Shown: positions 1 through 6,620, counted from the first letter of the stretch. The stretch: DNA of 19,019 bases from Candidatus Nomurabacteria bacterium (GCA_943356455.1 CALRFB010000001.1:3801-22819), one strand, 5' to 3'. Notes: a model not told the origin generated them from the letters alone. Translations and numbers: made by a program.

Positions 1-1
1 A

Positions 2-601
2 ATGCGTGCACATCAAAAAATGCACGAGGACAATGTTCCCCACGAAACACACAACCATCAGTCTATCGACGACAAAGACTTGCCTGAACTCACCGATGAA
101 TTCGTAGCCACGCTCGGTGCTTTTAAAACAGTCAATGAATTCAAATCAAAACTTCGCGACAATATGAAAGTCGAGAAGAAAGTTGAAAATAAAAATAAGA
201 ATCGTTCAAAAATTATCGAGCGCATCGCTACTGAAACTAAAGCCGATGTGCCTGATGTACTTATCGATTCTGAGCTTGATAAAATGGTTATGCAACTTCG
301 CGAAACTATCGAACGAGCTGGTATGACATTTGATGATTATTCAAAACACATTGGCAAAAGCGAAGACGATGTTCGCAAAGATTTTCGTGCTGATGCCGAG
401 AAGCGAGCAACGATGGAACTTGCTCTCTACGCTATTGGTAAAAAAGAAGGTCTTACACCAACAGAAGAAGCTGTCATCAAAGAAGCAGATGCACTTGTTG
501 CACAGTATCCGGGTGCCGACAAAAATCGTGCACTTGCATATGTCGAACAAGTGATGACAAACGAAGCCGTATTTGAATTTCTGGAAAAATCTGTAAAGTA
601 A
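2..601 (+). CDS. tig: Trigger factor, C-terminal part (5' truncated by window)
   Basis: This is the C-terminal half of trigger factor, the ribosome-associated chaperone that binds nascent chains. The frame is open to the window edge, so the true start lies upstream. The segment LPELTDEFVATLG followed by the F-K-T-V-N-E-F stretch is the typical entry into the helical C-terminal chaperone domain, after which comes an amphipathic charged helical region ending in FEFLEKSVK. The N-terminal ribosome-binding domain and most of the FKBP-like PPIase domain are missing only because of the window. A His-rich stretch (visible residues 4-20: HQK, HED, PHETHNH) sits where the PPIase domain joins the C-domain and looks like a lineage insertion. 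The gene ends 20 nt before a strong hairpin terminator. tig lies in the neighbourhood of clpP, a common bacterial arrangement, but two genes on the other strand separate them here. Confidence 0.85.
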   Translation: MRAHQKMHEDNVPHETHNHQSIDDKDLPELTDEFVATLGAFKTVNEFKSKLRDNMKVEKKVENKNKNRSKIIERIATETKADVPDVLIDSELDKMVMQLRETIERAGMTFDDYSKHIGKSEDDVRKDFRADAEKRATMELALYAIGKKEGLTPTEEAVIKEADALVAQYPGADKNRALAYVEQVMTNEAVFEFLEKSVK

Positions 602-620
602 TTTTGAGAAATTAAAAAAG

Positions 621-647
621 AAAACCCGCATGGTTGCGGGTTTTTTT
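621..647. terminator. Bidirectional terminator, tig / orphan gene
   Basis: Stem ACCCGCA/TGCGGGT with loop TGGT is followed by seven T on the plus strand. On the minus strand the flanking A-run gives TTTTCTTTTTT, so the hairpin can end both tig and the convergent gene 669-1001. Confidence 0.85.
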
Positions 648-668
648 AATGATTCTACTGAATTGATT

Positions 669-1001
669 TTACGTGAAGCCAGTTGGATAACGTCCTGGCA
701 AACGTACTGTGGGAGTATGGAATATACTCCGACTGCTAGCTATAGATGTTGAATCTATGATTGTATTTTTTCGTTGAGTGTTTGTGTGACCAAAGGTGAT
801 TTGCGTCTGCGCTTCAATTGCATAGCTTCCAACATTTTGGAAAAATAATGTCGGCAGGGCTGCATCTTGATACTTTTCCTTTGTTTCTACAGCAATAACT
901 GGTCCGAAATCATCGTGACGCAAGATGTGGGTACGTGCGTGATCGATGGATATAACTACAATTACTTTTTCAACACCTATGTGTGCATACATTGGTGCCA
1001 T
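669..1001 (-). CDS. Small orphan protein, 110 aa
   Basis: I do not recognise this protein. The open frame extends upstream to 1217, but that extension crosses the terminator of the lipoprotein gene. A consensus promoter (1038-1066) predicts transcription from about 1031, so the ATG at 1001 (MAPMYAHIG) is preferred, giving 110 residues and a 30-nt leader. The sequence is mixed and soluble-looking with no signal peptide or membrane segment: a hydrophobic N-terminal strand (VEKVIVVISID), a central LPTLFFQNVGSYAIEAQTQITFG region that could be beta-rich, and a polar C-terminus rich in Ser, Thr and Arg. Codon choice looks like that of a real gene. It has its own promoter and shares a bidirectional terminator with tig, so it is a one-gene transcription unit. 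Function unknown. Confidence 0.6.
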   Translation of the reverse strand: MAPMYAHIGVEKVIVVISIDHARTHILRHDDFGPVIAVETKEKYQDAALPTLFFQNVGSYAIEAQTQITFGHTNTQRKNTIIDSTSIASSRSIFHTPTVRLPGRYPTGFT

Positions 1002-1037
1002 AGAATTATTTTTTAGTACTGAAAGAACTAGGCTCGC

Positions 1038-1066
1038 ACTATATACCTCGCCCAAAAACCTGTCAA
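1038..1066 (-). promoter_or_regulatory. Sigma-70 promoter of orphan gene 669-1001
   Basis: On the minus strand a perfect -35 TTGACA (1061-1066) is followed after exactly 17 bp by -10 TATAGT (1038-1043). It lies immediately after the terminator of the lipoprotein gene and fixes the likely start of the downstream gene at 1001. Confidence 0.8.
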
Positions 1067-1094
1067 GAAAAAACCCGCTACATTGTAGCGGGTT
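1064..1094 (-). terminator. Terminator of the lipoprotein gene
   Basis: Stem AACCCGCTA/TAGCGGGTT with loop CATTG runs into a T-rich tail (TTTTTTCTT) on the minus strand, 17 nt after the stop codon at 1111. The tail overlaps the -35 box of the next minus-strand promoter. Confidence 0.85.
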
Positions 1095-1110
1095 CACGTT
1101 GGGTGGAGAA

Positions 1111-1782
1111 TTATTTTCTCCGTAATCCTGGCGCTCTTTGCGGTGAAGGCAAAGATCTTTGCTGAGGGGCACTGCGTTGGAATCGTGCGGATTGTTGGTT
1201 GCGTTGTGCAGGCGCAACTTGTCTACCCGATGACTGAACAGGATTTGAGTTTGCTACTTTATGGCGTGGGCCATTTGTAGTGTTTGCATACTGTTGGTTG
1301 TACAACTGTTGCTGGTACAAACTGTTTTGATACTCCTGTTGGTTTTTCCATGCAATGTACTCGGGCGAATTGTGGTAGAGAGCTTCGCTTAGATACTGAC
1401 TTCCTCTCCATCCACCAGACTGAACCGGTGCATTATATCCACTTGGATATGTTGGTTCCAAATACCCGTTGGGATTTGGAGTGTACATTTGTTGACCCGC
1501 TGAATACTGAACTTGTGCCTGTACAAATGGTTGACTCGACGATTGCGACTGTTGCGGGTTGTACTGCACCTGTTGCTGAGCCGGCTGTTGAGCATATTGC
1601 TGGTTTGCAGCAGGGTCAGTGGTTTGCGTATTTTCTGATGTCGCATAGACATCGTCCCCAACAGGAACTACTTTAGTACCTGCTGTAGATGATGGTGCAC
1701 TCTGTGAAGATTGCGCATAGCGATTTGTTCCGCAACTTGCTATCGCAAGGGCGAGAACGGAAAGGAGGAGGATTTTTTTCAT
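1111..1782 (-). CDS. Gln-rich low-complexity lipoprotein, 223 aa
   Basis: A predicted lipoprotein of unknown role. The N-terminus is a classical type II signal peptide: MKK, a hydrophobic core, then I-A-S-C with the lipidated cysteine at residue 17. The mature part is low-complexity and rich in Gln, Ser, Asn, Tyr and Pro ([31 protein letters not shown]), with one more ordered segment around residues 118-150 ([20 protein letters not shown], then AWKNQQEY). The C-terminal 40 residues turn strongly basic (repeated Arg-Gln and Arg-Ser, ending GLRRK). Such a tail could contact the anionic envelope or nucleic acid, but this is speculation. The gene has a fully consensus promoter (TTGACA-17-TATAAT), so it is probably strongly expressed, and it is divergent from clpP. 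The ORF is real by signal peptide, promoter and terminator; opposite-strand frames here come from the biased composition. Confidence 0.8.
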   Translation of the reverse strand: MKKILLLSVLALAIASCGTNRYAQSSQSAPSSTAGTKVVPVGDDVYATSENTQTTDPAANQQYAQQPAQQQVQYNPQQSQSSSQPFVQAQVQYSAGQQMYTPNPNGYLEPTYPSGYNAPVQSGGWRGSQYLSEALYHNSPEYIAWKNQQEYQNSLYQQQLYNQQYANTTNGPRHKVANSNPVQSSGRQVAPAQRNQQSARFQRSAPQQRSLPSPQRAPGLRRK

Positions 1783-1809
1783 TTGTGAGGTTCTTTATTT
1801 GTTTCTAGT

Positions 1810-1838
1810 ATTATATCAAATTATATACTATTTGTCAA
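1810..1838 (-). promoter_or_regulatory. Consensus promoter of the lipoprotein gene
   Basis: Minus strand: -35 TTGACA (1833-1838), 17-bp spacer, -10 TATAAT (1810-1815), with no mismatch to the sigma-70 consensus. The predicted transcript starts at about 1803, leaving a 21-nt leader without a Shine-Dalgarno sequence. Confidence 0.85.
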
Positions 1839-1861
1839 TACACCCTACTATCTGCTATACT
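1832..1861 (+). promoter_or_regulatory. Extended -10 promoter of clpP
   Basis: Plus strand: -35 TTGTCA (1832-1837), 18-bp spacer, extended -10 TGC-TATACT (hexamer 1856-1861). The -35 overlaps the -35 of the divergent lipoprotein promoter by five bases. Predicted start about 1868, leader about 27 nt. Confidence 0.75.
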
Positions 1862-1894
1862 AGCCCTACATTATCAATAAAACCATTATATTTT

Positions 1895-2485
1895 ATGAGT
1901 ATTCTCATCCCAACAGTCATTGAAAAATCGAGCCTCGGTGAACGAGCCTACGATATCTATTCTCGCCTCCTCCGCGATCGCATTATTTTCCTCGGTGGTG
2001 TCATCGACGACCACACAGCCAATATCGTTATCGCACAGCTACTCTTTCTCGAAAACGAAGATCCTAAAAAGGATATTAAGCTCTACATAAACTCTCCGGG
2101 TGGCTCTGTTACTGCCGGTCTCGCTATTTACGACACAATGCAACACGTTAAACCAGACGTATCGACAATATGCGTGGGTATGGCAGCTTCGATGGGTGCA
2201 TTTCTACTCTCTGGTGGATCTAAAGGTAAGCGTTTTACTCTACCAAATTCTGAAATAATGATTCATCAACCCCACGGTGGTGCCGAAGGTCAGGCCACCG
2301 ATATTGAAATCACAGCTCGCCAAATCATCAAACTCCGCGCTCGTCTCAACGAAATCATGGCTAAAAATACGGGTCAGAAAATCACACAAATCGAAAAAGA
2401 TGTTGAACGCGACTATTTTATGTCTGCCGAAGAAGCTAAAAAGTACGGTCTCGTTGACGAAATCGTAAAAGATAAAAAAAAGTAA
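1895..2485 (+). CDS. clpP: ATP-dependent Clp protease proteolytic subunit ClpP
   Basis: Serine peptidase that forms the 14-mer chamber of the Clp protease and degrades proteins fed by AAA+ unfoldases (ClpX/ClpA/ClpC, none in the window). The start at 1895 ([20 protein letters not shown]) gives 196 residues, the usual length; the open frame runs upstream to 1799 but that lies inside the promoter region. The catalytic triad is intact: Ser99 in GMAASMGA, His124 in MIHQPHGG and Asp173 in [12 protein letters not shown]. The INSPGGSV oxyanion-region motif is at 66-72. The C-terminus is lysine-rich. There is no Shine-Dalgarno before the ATG. The gene is monocistronic: own promoter, then a hairpin terminator at 2506-2538. 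clpX does not follow it. Confidence 0.97.
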   Translation: MSILIPTVIEKSSLGERAYDIYSRLLRDRIIFLGGVIDDHTANIVIAQLLFLENEDPKKDIKLYINSPGGSVTAGLAIYDTMQHVKPDVSTICVGMAASMGAFLLSGGSKGKRFTLPNSEIMIHQPHGGAEGQATDIEITARQIIKLRARLNEIMAKNTGQKITQIEKDVERDYFMSAEEAKKYGLVDEIVKDKKK

Positions 2486-2505
2486 TACTACCTGTTTTAG
2501 ACAGC

Positions 2506-2538
2506 ACCTTGCCGAGGCACAGTCGGCGTGGTATTTTT
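2506..2538 (+). terminator. Probable clpP terminator
   Basis: A ten-pair stem (2506-2515 with 2523-2532; core GCCGA/TCGGC, one U-U mismatch) is followed by ATTTTT. It sits 20 nt after the clpP stop. Confidence 0.65.
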
Positions 2539-2562
2539 AACTTGGTAATTTACATGTAATTT

Positions 2563-2656
2563 GTCCCGCATTTTCCGATGACCAGCATCATTTCTCAACA
2601 ATATGATACATACGCTTCCACCAGATATTATGGTGGTCATTTGGCATATACGGGAC
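2563..2656 (+). promoter_or_regulatory. Structured 5' leader of rny
   Basis: The spacer before rny can fold into a long imperfect closing helix: GTCCCG (2563-2568) pairs with CGGGAC (2651-2656), CC (2575-2576) with GG (2643-2644), and ATGACC (2578-2583) with GGTCAT (2635-2640). Inside it are two small hairpins, ATCAT/ATGAT (2587-2591 with 2603-2607) and CCACCA/TGGTGG (2618-2623 with 2631-2636). The last stem and the closing helix compete for two G (2635-2636), which would allow two states. The element ends 11 nt before the rny ATG. The folding is seen in sequence; a regulatory role is inference. Confidence 0.5.
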
Positions 2657-2667
2657 TTTAGAATTTT

Positions 2668-4188
2668 ATGAACATAGTGGTATATATACTCGCTGCGATT
2701 GTCGCAGGAGTTGCAGTCGGCTACTACCTTCGCATAATCATTTCCCTCGGTAAAAAAGGATCAGTTGATCTTGAAATCAAACAGATTCTCCTTTCGGCAA
2801 AAGAAGAAGCCACCCGAATTATTGATGATGCAAAGAAGAAAGCCAATGAAAAAGAAGAAGAGATGCGCGCGCGCGAAATTGAAAAAGAGGGCGAACTGAA
2901 AAAAACCGAAGATCGTTTTATTAAAAAAGAAGAATTGCTGGATGCTCGCCAAGTTGAAATTGACCGCGAATCAGAAAGCATAAAGGATAAAGTTGAAGAA
3001 ATTAAAAAAATCAAGGAGCGCGCTGACGAAAAAATAAACGAAGCAACAGACAAGCTTGCACAGATAGCACGCCTCTCACCCGAAGAAGCCAAGGCCGAAC
3101 TCATGAAGAAGATCGAGGAACGCGCATCGGAAGATTTGCTTGTTCGAATGCAGAAACTCGAATCTGATAGCGATGACAAACTCGAGCGCCGTGCCAAAGA
3201 TATTTTAGCAACGGTCATTCAGCGTTTTTCTGGTTCAGTTGCTGCTGAACTTATGACAACGTCTGTTAGCATTCCAAATGAAGAAATAAAAGGCAAAATC
3301 ATCGGAAAAGAAGGCCGCAATATTCGTGCATTTGAAAAAGCTGCTGGTGTTGAACTCATTGTCGATGACACACCTGGCACAATCGTTATCTCTGCTCACG
3401 ATCCTGTTCGACGTCAGATAGCACGCGTTGCGCTTGAAAATCTGATTATGGACGGTCGCATTCAACCTGCCAAGATTGAGGAAATTGTTGAAAAGGCCCA
3501 AGCTGATATCAATAAAATCATCAAAGAAAAAGGCGAGCAGGCAGTATACGAATGTGGCATATTCAATTTTGATCCACGTCTCGTTGCTGTGCTCGGGCGT
3601 TTGTATTTCCGAACAAGTTACGGTCAAAACGTATTGCAACATTCGATCGAAATGACACATGTTGCGGGTATGTTAGCCGAAGAGCTCGGTGCCGATGTGC
3701 AGATCGCAAAAGCCGGAGCACTCGTCCACGACATCGGTAAGGCACTCGATCATGAAGTCCAAGGTACACATATCGAAATCGGTATTCGTATTTTGCAAAA
3801 GTTTGGTGCGGATCCACGCGTCATCGACGCAATGAAGTCTCACCACGATGACTACCCTCACGCTTCCATCGAAGCTGTGATCGTGCAAACCGCTGATATG
3901 ATCTCTGGTGGTCGTCCTGGCGCACGCCGCGATACCGTCGAAAATTATTTAAAACGTCTTTCTGATCTCGAGGGTGTAGCAAATAGTTTCGAAGGTGTTG
4001 AAAAATGTTACGCACTATCTGCTGGACGCGAAATCAGAATTTTTGTTTCCCCTGCTAGCGTCAATGATGTGCAAGCCAAAGATCTAGCTCGTGATATTGC
4101 GAAAAAGATTGAAGCTGATCTAAAATATCCTGGTGAAATTCGTGTTGTACTGACTCGCGAAAATCGTATTACAGAATACGCACGCTAA
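2668..4188 (+). CDS. rny: Ribonuclease Y (membrane-anchored endoribonuclease)
   Basis: RNase Y starts mRNA decay by endonucleolytic cleavage at the inner face of the membrane. The 506 residues match the family length (about 520). Order of domains: an N-terminal transmembrane helix (about 3-26), a long charged coiled coil rich in Lys, Glu and Ala (about 35-180), a KH RNA-binding domain with the GxxG motif in IIGKEGRN (211-218), and an HD phosphohydrolase domain with H325, the H354-D355 pair in ALVHDIGKALDHE, H392-H393 in SHHDD, and D410. Everything expected for activity is present. The ATG at 2668 directly precedes the membrane helix; there is no Shine-Dalgarno. The gene is monocistronic between the clpP terminator and a strong terminator at 4217. 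Its leader is unusually structured. Together with PNPase later in the window it supplies the basic endo/exo pair for RNA decay. Confidence 0.97.
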   Translation: MNIVVYILAAIVAGVAVGYYLRIIISLGKKGSVDLEIKQILLSAKEEATRIIDDAKKKANEKEEEMRAREIEKEGELKKTEDRFIKKEELLDARQVEIDRESESIKDKVEEIKKIKERADEKINEATDKLAQIARLSPEEAKAELMKKIEERASEDLLVRMQKLESDSDDKLERRAKDILATVIQRFSGSVAAELMTTSVSIPNEEIKGKIIGKEGRNIRAFEKAAGVELIVDDTPGTIVISAHDPVRRQIARVALENLIMDGRIQPAKIEEIVEKAQADINKIIKEKGEQAVYECGIFNFDPRLVAVLGRLYFRTSYGQNVLQHSIEMTHVAGMLAEELGADVQIAKAGALVHDIGKALDHEVQGTHIEIGIRILQKFGADPRVIDAMKSHHDDYPHASIEAVIVQTADMISGGRPGARRDTVENYLKRLSDLEGVANSFEGVEKCYALSAGREIRIFVSPASVNDVQAKDLARDIAKKIEADLKYPGEIRVVLTRENRITEYAR

Positions 4189-4216
4189 ATCGAAGCTCGA
4201 AAAAATAGACTAAGAA

Positions 4217-4242
4217 AACCCCCGATCTGTTCGGGGGTTTTT
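4217..4242. terminator. Bidirectional terminator, rny / orphan gene
   Basis: Stem AACCCCCGA/TCGGGGGTT with loop TCTGT, flanked by T5 on the plus strand and TTTTC on the minus strand. It ends rny and probably also the convergent gene 4271-4798. Confidence 0.9.
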
Positions 4243-4270
4243 AATGTATCGATATTTCTTCTACTTGTCG

Positions 4271-4798
4271 TTAATACCGTCTGACATTCTCTTTCTGCAT
4301 GACAATGTTCAAGCGATTGCGAATGCTGGTTACTCCGTTTTGATCATTGAGATCAGTTCTCGAAAACCAATATGGGTTGAGTGTATCGGTGGTGTCCAGA
4401 AAACGAACATGGAACTTGTCGTGATCAGCAACCATTGGATATTCTTGGACTCCTTTAGAGGACCGGTAAAAGAATGTTGTGTACATTTCTTTATCAATCA
4501 ATAAGACTTCAATCTTATTTTCGAAACGAGAATTCATACATGATCTCAGGAATTCAGGAGAACGACTATTATTATGCTTTGTAAAGAGAATCGTAAGTTT
4601 TACTTTATTTTGCATAAATAGAGCGAATATACTTGCATAGGTATCAGCGAATATGGGGTCTAACCAATTTCGAGCAACAATTATCACGTCTGTGTGTGCA
4701 GAAAGAAGCACAGTCTCGAACGCAGCTCGGGAATTGCCGTTGATATGAAATGCGGCAGTGTCTTCAATCAGTCTCTTGGTGTCTTGTTGAGTTTCCAT
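4271..4798 (-). CDS. Orphan soluble protein, 175 aa, possibly PLD-like fold
   Basis: Not recognised with confidence. There is no signal peptide or membrane helix. The pattern is alternating helix and strand: SRAAFETVLLSAHTDVIIVA (about 24-42), KVKLTILFTKH (about 64-74), KIEVLLID (about 94-101), then VADHDKFHVRFLD (about 123-135) and a C-terminal SRTDLNDQNGVTSIRNRLN helix. This arrangement resembles one half of a phospholipase-D-like domain, in which a conserved His-x-Lys follows a core strand; here only HDKFH is seen and the canonical HxKxxxxD is not, so an active PLD enzyme is unlikely. It could be a degenerate PLD-like binding domain or something unrelated. It is convergent with rny and shares its terminator. 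I see no clear promoter; the TACTCT at about 20 nt upstream of the ATG is weak. Confidence 0.65.
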   Translation of the reverse strand: METQQDTKRLIEDTAAFHINGNSRAAFETVLLSAHTDVIIVARNWLDPIFADTYASIFALFMQNKVKLTILFTKHNNSRSPEFLRSCMNSRFENKIEVLLIDKEMYTTFFYRSSKGVQEYPMVADHDKFHVRFLDTTDTLNPYWFSRTDLNDQNGVTSIRNRLNIVMQKENVRRY

Positions 4799-4840
4799 AA
4801 TATTGAGTTTTAGAGTATTTCCCCTATGGTACTCCTCCGA

Positions 4841-4875
4841 ACAAAAATCCCCAAATATAATTGGGGATTTTTGTT
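4841..4875 (-). terminator. Terminator of the SIMPL-domain gene
   Basis: A perfect 14-bp stem (4841-4854 with 4861-4874; core AATCCCCAA/TTGGGGATT) with a 6-nt loop. Both flanks are T-rich when read outward. It follows the stop of gene 4884-5633 on the minus strand by about 10 nt. Confidence 0.85.
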
Positions 4876-4883
4876 GTTTGCGG

Positions 4884-5633
4884 TTAGTTTAGTTCGAAAT
4901 TGGCTCGAACTGTTATCATGACATCTTTTTCAATAGTTGTTGTGTCATACGAACCATAGTCTTCAACATCAACAGAGTCGGGCTTGAGGAGCTGAACGAC
5001 ACCAGAAGAGGCATTTGCGAGCTTGGTTACTTTTGAACCAGTGGCCTCAGCTATGGCATCGGCACGGTTTTTAGCATCTGTTATAGCTTTAGACATGAGT
5101 GACACACGGATAGTCGAGAGCTTTTCGCTCGAATAGAGGTACTGAGGCTGGTTTGGTGTAAAAAATACTCCCCTTTTAGCGATTTCTGATGCATCGTCGG
5201 CAAGTTTCTTGATTTTGGCCAAGTCAGTCGAAGTAACTGTTACGTCCTGTTGCAAGATAACCCGCTCTGATTCCATAACACGATTACCTTTATCGTCATA
5301 GTCGTATTCTGTGTAACTGGTCGAGGGATCAATTGCGATTTCAGCATCAGTCATCCCTTCTGATTTGAGAAAAGCCTTGATTTTATCGAGATCTAAAGCG
5401 AGGTTAGTATACCCCGATGCAATTGTGGCTTTTGTCGTCTGGCGTGACCACGTACCGCTAAATTTGCCTATATCAGAACTAACACGCTCTTTTGCTGATC
5501 CAGTAACCGAAATAGTGTTTTCTGTTGTTCTCAAGTGACGAACAGAAGCACCGAGTGCAATAAAACCAACAATAAATGCAACACCTAGGACAAGTCCCAT
5601 AGCAACGTAAGGTTTTTCGAAGAAATTTTTCAT
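4884..5633 (-). CDS. SIMPL-domain (DUF541) membrane-anchored protein, 249 aa
   Basis: A SIMPL/DUF541 family protein. Members are secreted or membrane-anchored; bacterial relatives such as YggE are linked to oxidative stress tolerance, but the biochemical role is not settled. The frame is open to a GTG at 5645; the ATG at 5633 (MKNFFEKPYVAMGL) is preferred because it gives a normal N-in signal anchor: a short charged start, then a membrane helix at about 9-31. The SIMPL domain follows from about 39: ENTISVTGSAKERVSSDIGKF, the DAEIAIDPSTSYTEYDYDDKG segment, QQDVTVTSTDLAKIKKLADDA, and the typical AITDAKNRADAIAEATGSKV helix at about 183-202, ending in a VMITVRANFEL strand. The domain should face the outside. 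It lies downstream of gene 5722-6120 but a hairpin separates them; its own promoter is unclear (a TAATAT at 5652-5657 on the minus strand lacks a good -35). Confidence 0.85.
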   Translation of the reverse strand: MKNFFEKPYVAMGLVLGVAFIVGFIALGASVRHLRTTENTISVTGSAKERVSSDIGKFSGTWSRQTTKATIASGYTNLALDLDKIKAFLKSEGMTDAEIAIDPSTSYTEYDYDDKGNRVMESERVILQQDVTVTSTDLAKIKKLADDASEIAKRGVFFTPNQPQYLYSSEKLSTIRVSLMSKAITDAKNRADAIAEATGSKVTKLANASSGVVQLLKPDSVDVEDYGSYDTTTIEKDVMITVRANFELN

Positions 5634-5661
5634 ATAAAGTAACACTAATTGATATTAGAAA

Positions 5662-5693
5662 TAAAAACTGCCTTCATTGTAGATGAAGGCAGT
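5662..5693 (-). terminator. Terminator of membrane-protein gene 5722-6120
   Basis: An 11-bp perfect stem (ACTGCCTTCAT/ATGAAGGCAGT, 5667-5677 with 5683-5693) with loop of 5, followed by TTTTTA on the minus strand. It lies in the 90-nt gap before the SIMPL gene. Confidence 0.8.
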
Positions 5694-5721
5694 GGTTTGG
5701 TCAAAGTAAGTTTCGTTTAAT

Positions 5722-6120
5722 TCAATTAGTTTCTTCTTTTTTTTCTAAACTGCTTGTAGTTTTTTTGGATAGGCCGAATAGAAATAGCCAAATACATCCT
5801 AAAAAAACAGCAATCATCAGAAGTAATGTTGTCGTGTGCTCGATTTTAATCTGAACAGATGACATATATACTTTTTTTAAAAGAATACATATGAGTCCTC
5901 CGGAAACCAAACTACCGAGAAGTCCAAATGTTTTAGGGAGTGAGTCGTATTTGCCTCGAAATGAATCATAGAGAAGTATTAGTGACGTAAAGACCACCAT
6001 ACCAAACCAAAGGGATTTGATTTCATGGAGCCTACTCCCTGATTCTGAGAAATACGCTAAAACTAAACATGTGCCTACTGTTAAGCAAAGCATGCGGATA
6101 CATTTTTTTAATTCTTTCAT
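5722..6120 (-). CDS. Small multi-pass membrane protein, 132 aa
   Basis: Unrecognised membrane protein with four predicted helices: about 8-24 (CIRMLCLTVGTCLVLAYF), 37-52 (LWFGMVVFTSLILLYD), 64-81 (TFGLLGSLVSGGLICILL) and 97-117 (TLLLMIAVFLGCIWLFLFGL). The loops are short and the tail after helix 4 is charged and lysine-rich (SKKTTSSLEKKEETN). The N-terminus MKELKK is basic, so both ends are probably cytoplasmic. It has an excellent extended -10 promoter just upstream, and a terminator. It ends in TGA, so UGA is read as a stop in this genome. Function unknown; no family motif is visible. Confidence 0.7.
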   Translation of the reverse strand: MKELKKCIRMLCLTVGTCLVLAYFSESGSRLHEIKSLWFGMVVFTSLILLYDSFRGKYDSLPKTFGLLGSLVSGGLICILLKKVYMSSVQIKIEHTTTLLLMIAVFLGCIWLFLFGLSKKTTSSLEKKEETN

Positions 6121-6144
6121 AAAGTCTGGATTTTTTTCAATAAA

Positions 6145-6172
6145 ATATTAGCACGAAAAATCTATTTGTCAA
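6145..6172 (-). promoter_or_regulatory. Extended -10 promoter of gene 5722-6120
   Basis: Minus strand: perfect -35 TTGACA (6167-6172), 16-bp spacer ending in TGC, -10 TAATAT (6145-6150). Predicted start about 6138, leader about 18 nt. Confidence 0.8.
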
Positions 6173-6196
6173 AGTTTTTGGAAACCCTTATGCCTA

Positions 6197-6224
6197 TTGC
6201 TCAAAAAAACCCTTGCGGTATACT
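6197..6224 (+). promoter_or_regulatory. Promoter of the HU gene
   Basis: -35 TTGCTC (6197-6202), 16-bp spacer, -10 TATACT (6219-6224). Predicted start about 6231, exactly where the structured HU leader begins. It is divergent from the promoter at 6145-6172. Confidence 0.6.
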
Positions 6225-6230
6225 ACTTTT

Positions 6231-6341
6231 GGATAGCCGACGCGTTTCGTCCTATCCGAAACGTTCCGGTTGAGTCGAAATTTAGCAATAAACTTCCGAC
6301 CTAGCGCGCTGCCATCATGCTGGCGCGGTGTCGGACAGAGT
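6231..6341 (+). promoter_or_regulatory. Structured 5' leader of the HU gene
   Basis: About 110 nt separate the predicted transcription start from the HU ATG, far longer than other leaders here, and the stretch is richer in G+C. At the 5' end two hairpins compete: GGATAG/CTATCC (6231-6236 with 6252-6257) and CGTTTCG/CGAAACG (6243-6249 with 6257-6263). Just before the ATG is a strong composite hairpin, TCCGAC/GTCGGA (6295-6300 with 6330-6335) enclosing CGCGC/GCGCG (6305-6309 with 6323-6327). CCGAC at 6237-6241 could also pair with GTCGG at 6330-6334. Translational control of HU is a reasonable inference. Confidence 0.5.
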
Positions 6342-6614
6342 ATGAATAAACAAGACATGATCGAGTGGGTACATGGCAAAATCGGCGGTACAAAAGTACA
6401 AGCTGAAGATGTCGTCAATGGACTCCTCGAAGCTATCGTCTCTACCCTTAAAAAGGGTGAGGAGGTATCAATCGCTGGTCTCGGGATTTTCTCTGTGAAG
6501 CCTCGAGCCGCGCGCATGGCCCGCAATCCTAAAACTGGAGAGCAAGTCAAAGTGCCAGCGACCAAGGTTCCAAAATTCAGAGCTGCAAAAGCTTTGAAGG
6601 ATGCAGTAAAATAA
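6342..6614 (+). CDS. hup: DNA-binding protein HU
   Basis: HU-family nucleoid protein that binds and bends DNA as a dimer. At 90 residues it has the exact family length: N-terminal helices (MNKQDMIEWVHGKIGG to KKGEEV, 1-42), the turn EVSIAGLGIFSV (41-52), then the flexible beta-arm with the conserved RNPKTGE (61-67) whose proline intercalates in DNA, and the C-terminal helix KVPKFRAAKALKDAVK. The open frame continues upstream to a TTG at 6270, but that part translates the structured leader and is not HU-like, so the ATG at 6342 is chosen. No Shine-Dalgarno is present (the bases before ATG are CGGACAGAGT). The gene is monocistronic between its own promoter and a terminator at 6621. Confidence 0.95.
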   Translation: MNKQDMIEWVHGKIGGTKVQAEDVVNGLLEAIVSTLKKGEEVSIAGLGIFSVKPRAARMARNPKTGEQVKVPATKVPKFRAAKALKDAVK

Positions 6615-6620
6615 TTGCTA

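Noticed and set aside
1284..1676. 130-codon plus-strand open frame opposite the lipoprotein gene
   Set aside because: It is the shadow of a low-complexity Gln-rich gene; no promoter, and the sense gene has signal peptide, promoter and terminator.
2724..3218. 164-codon minus-strand frame opposite rny
   Set aside because: Ser/Arg/Phe-rich translation of the coiled-coil coding repeat; typical antisense artefact of Lys/Glu codons.
5722..6120. UGA recoded as glycine (Gracilibacteria/SR1 code)
   Set aside because: This gene ends in TGA at a sensible length and no conserved gene here has an in-frame TGA.
6231..6263. H-type pseudoknot in the HU leader
   Set aside because: Both stems fit in sequence but there is no loop nucleotide between the two 3' strands to cross a 6-bp stem, so they are better seen as alternative hairpins.
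6270..6341. N-terminal extension of HU from TTG
   Set aside because: Not HU-like; HU with the ATG at 6342 has exactly 90 residues, and the extension is the hairpin leader.
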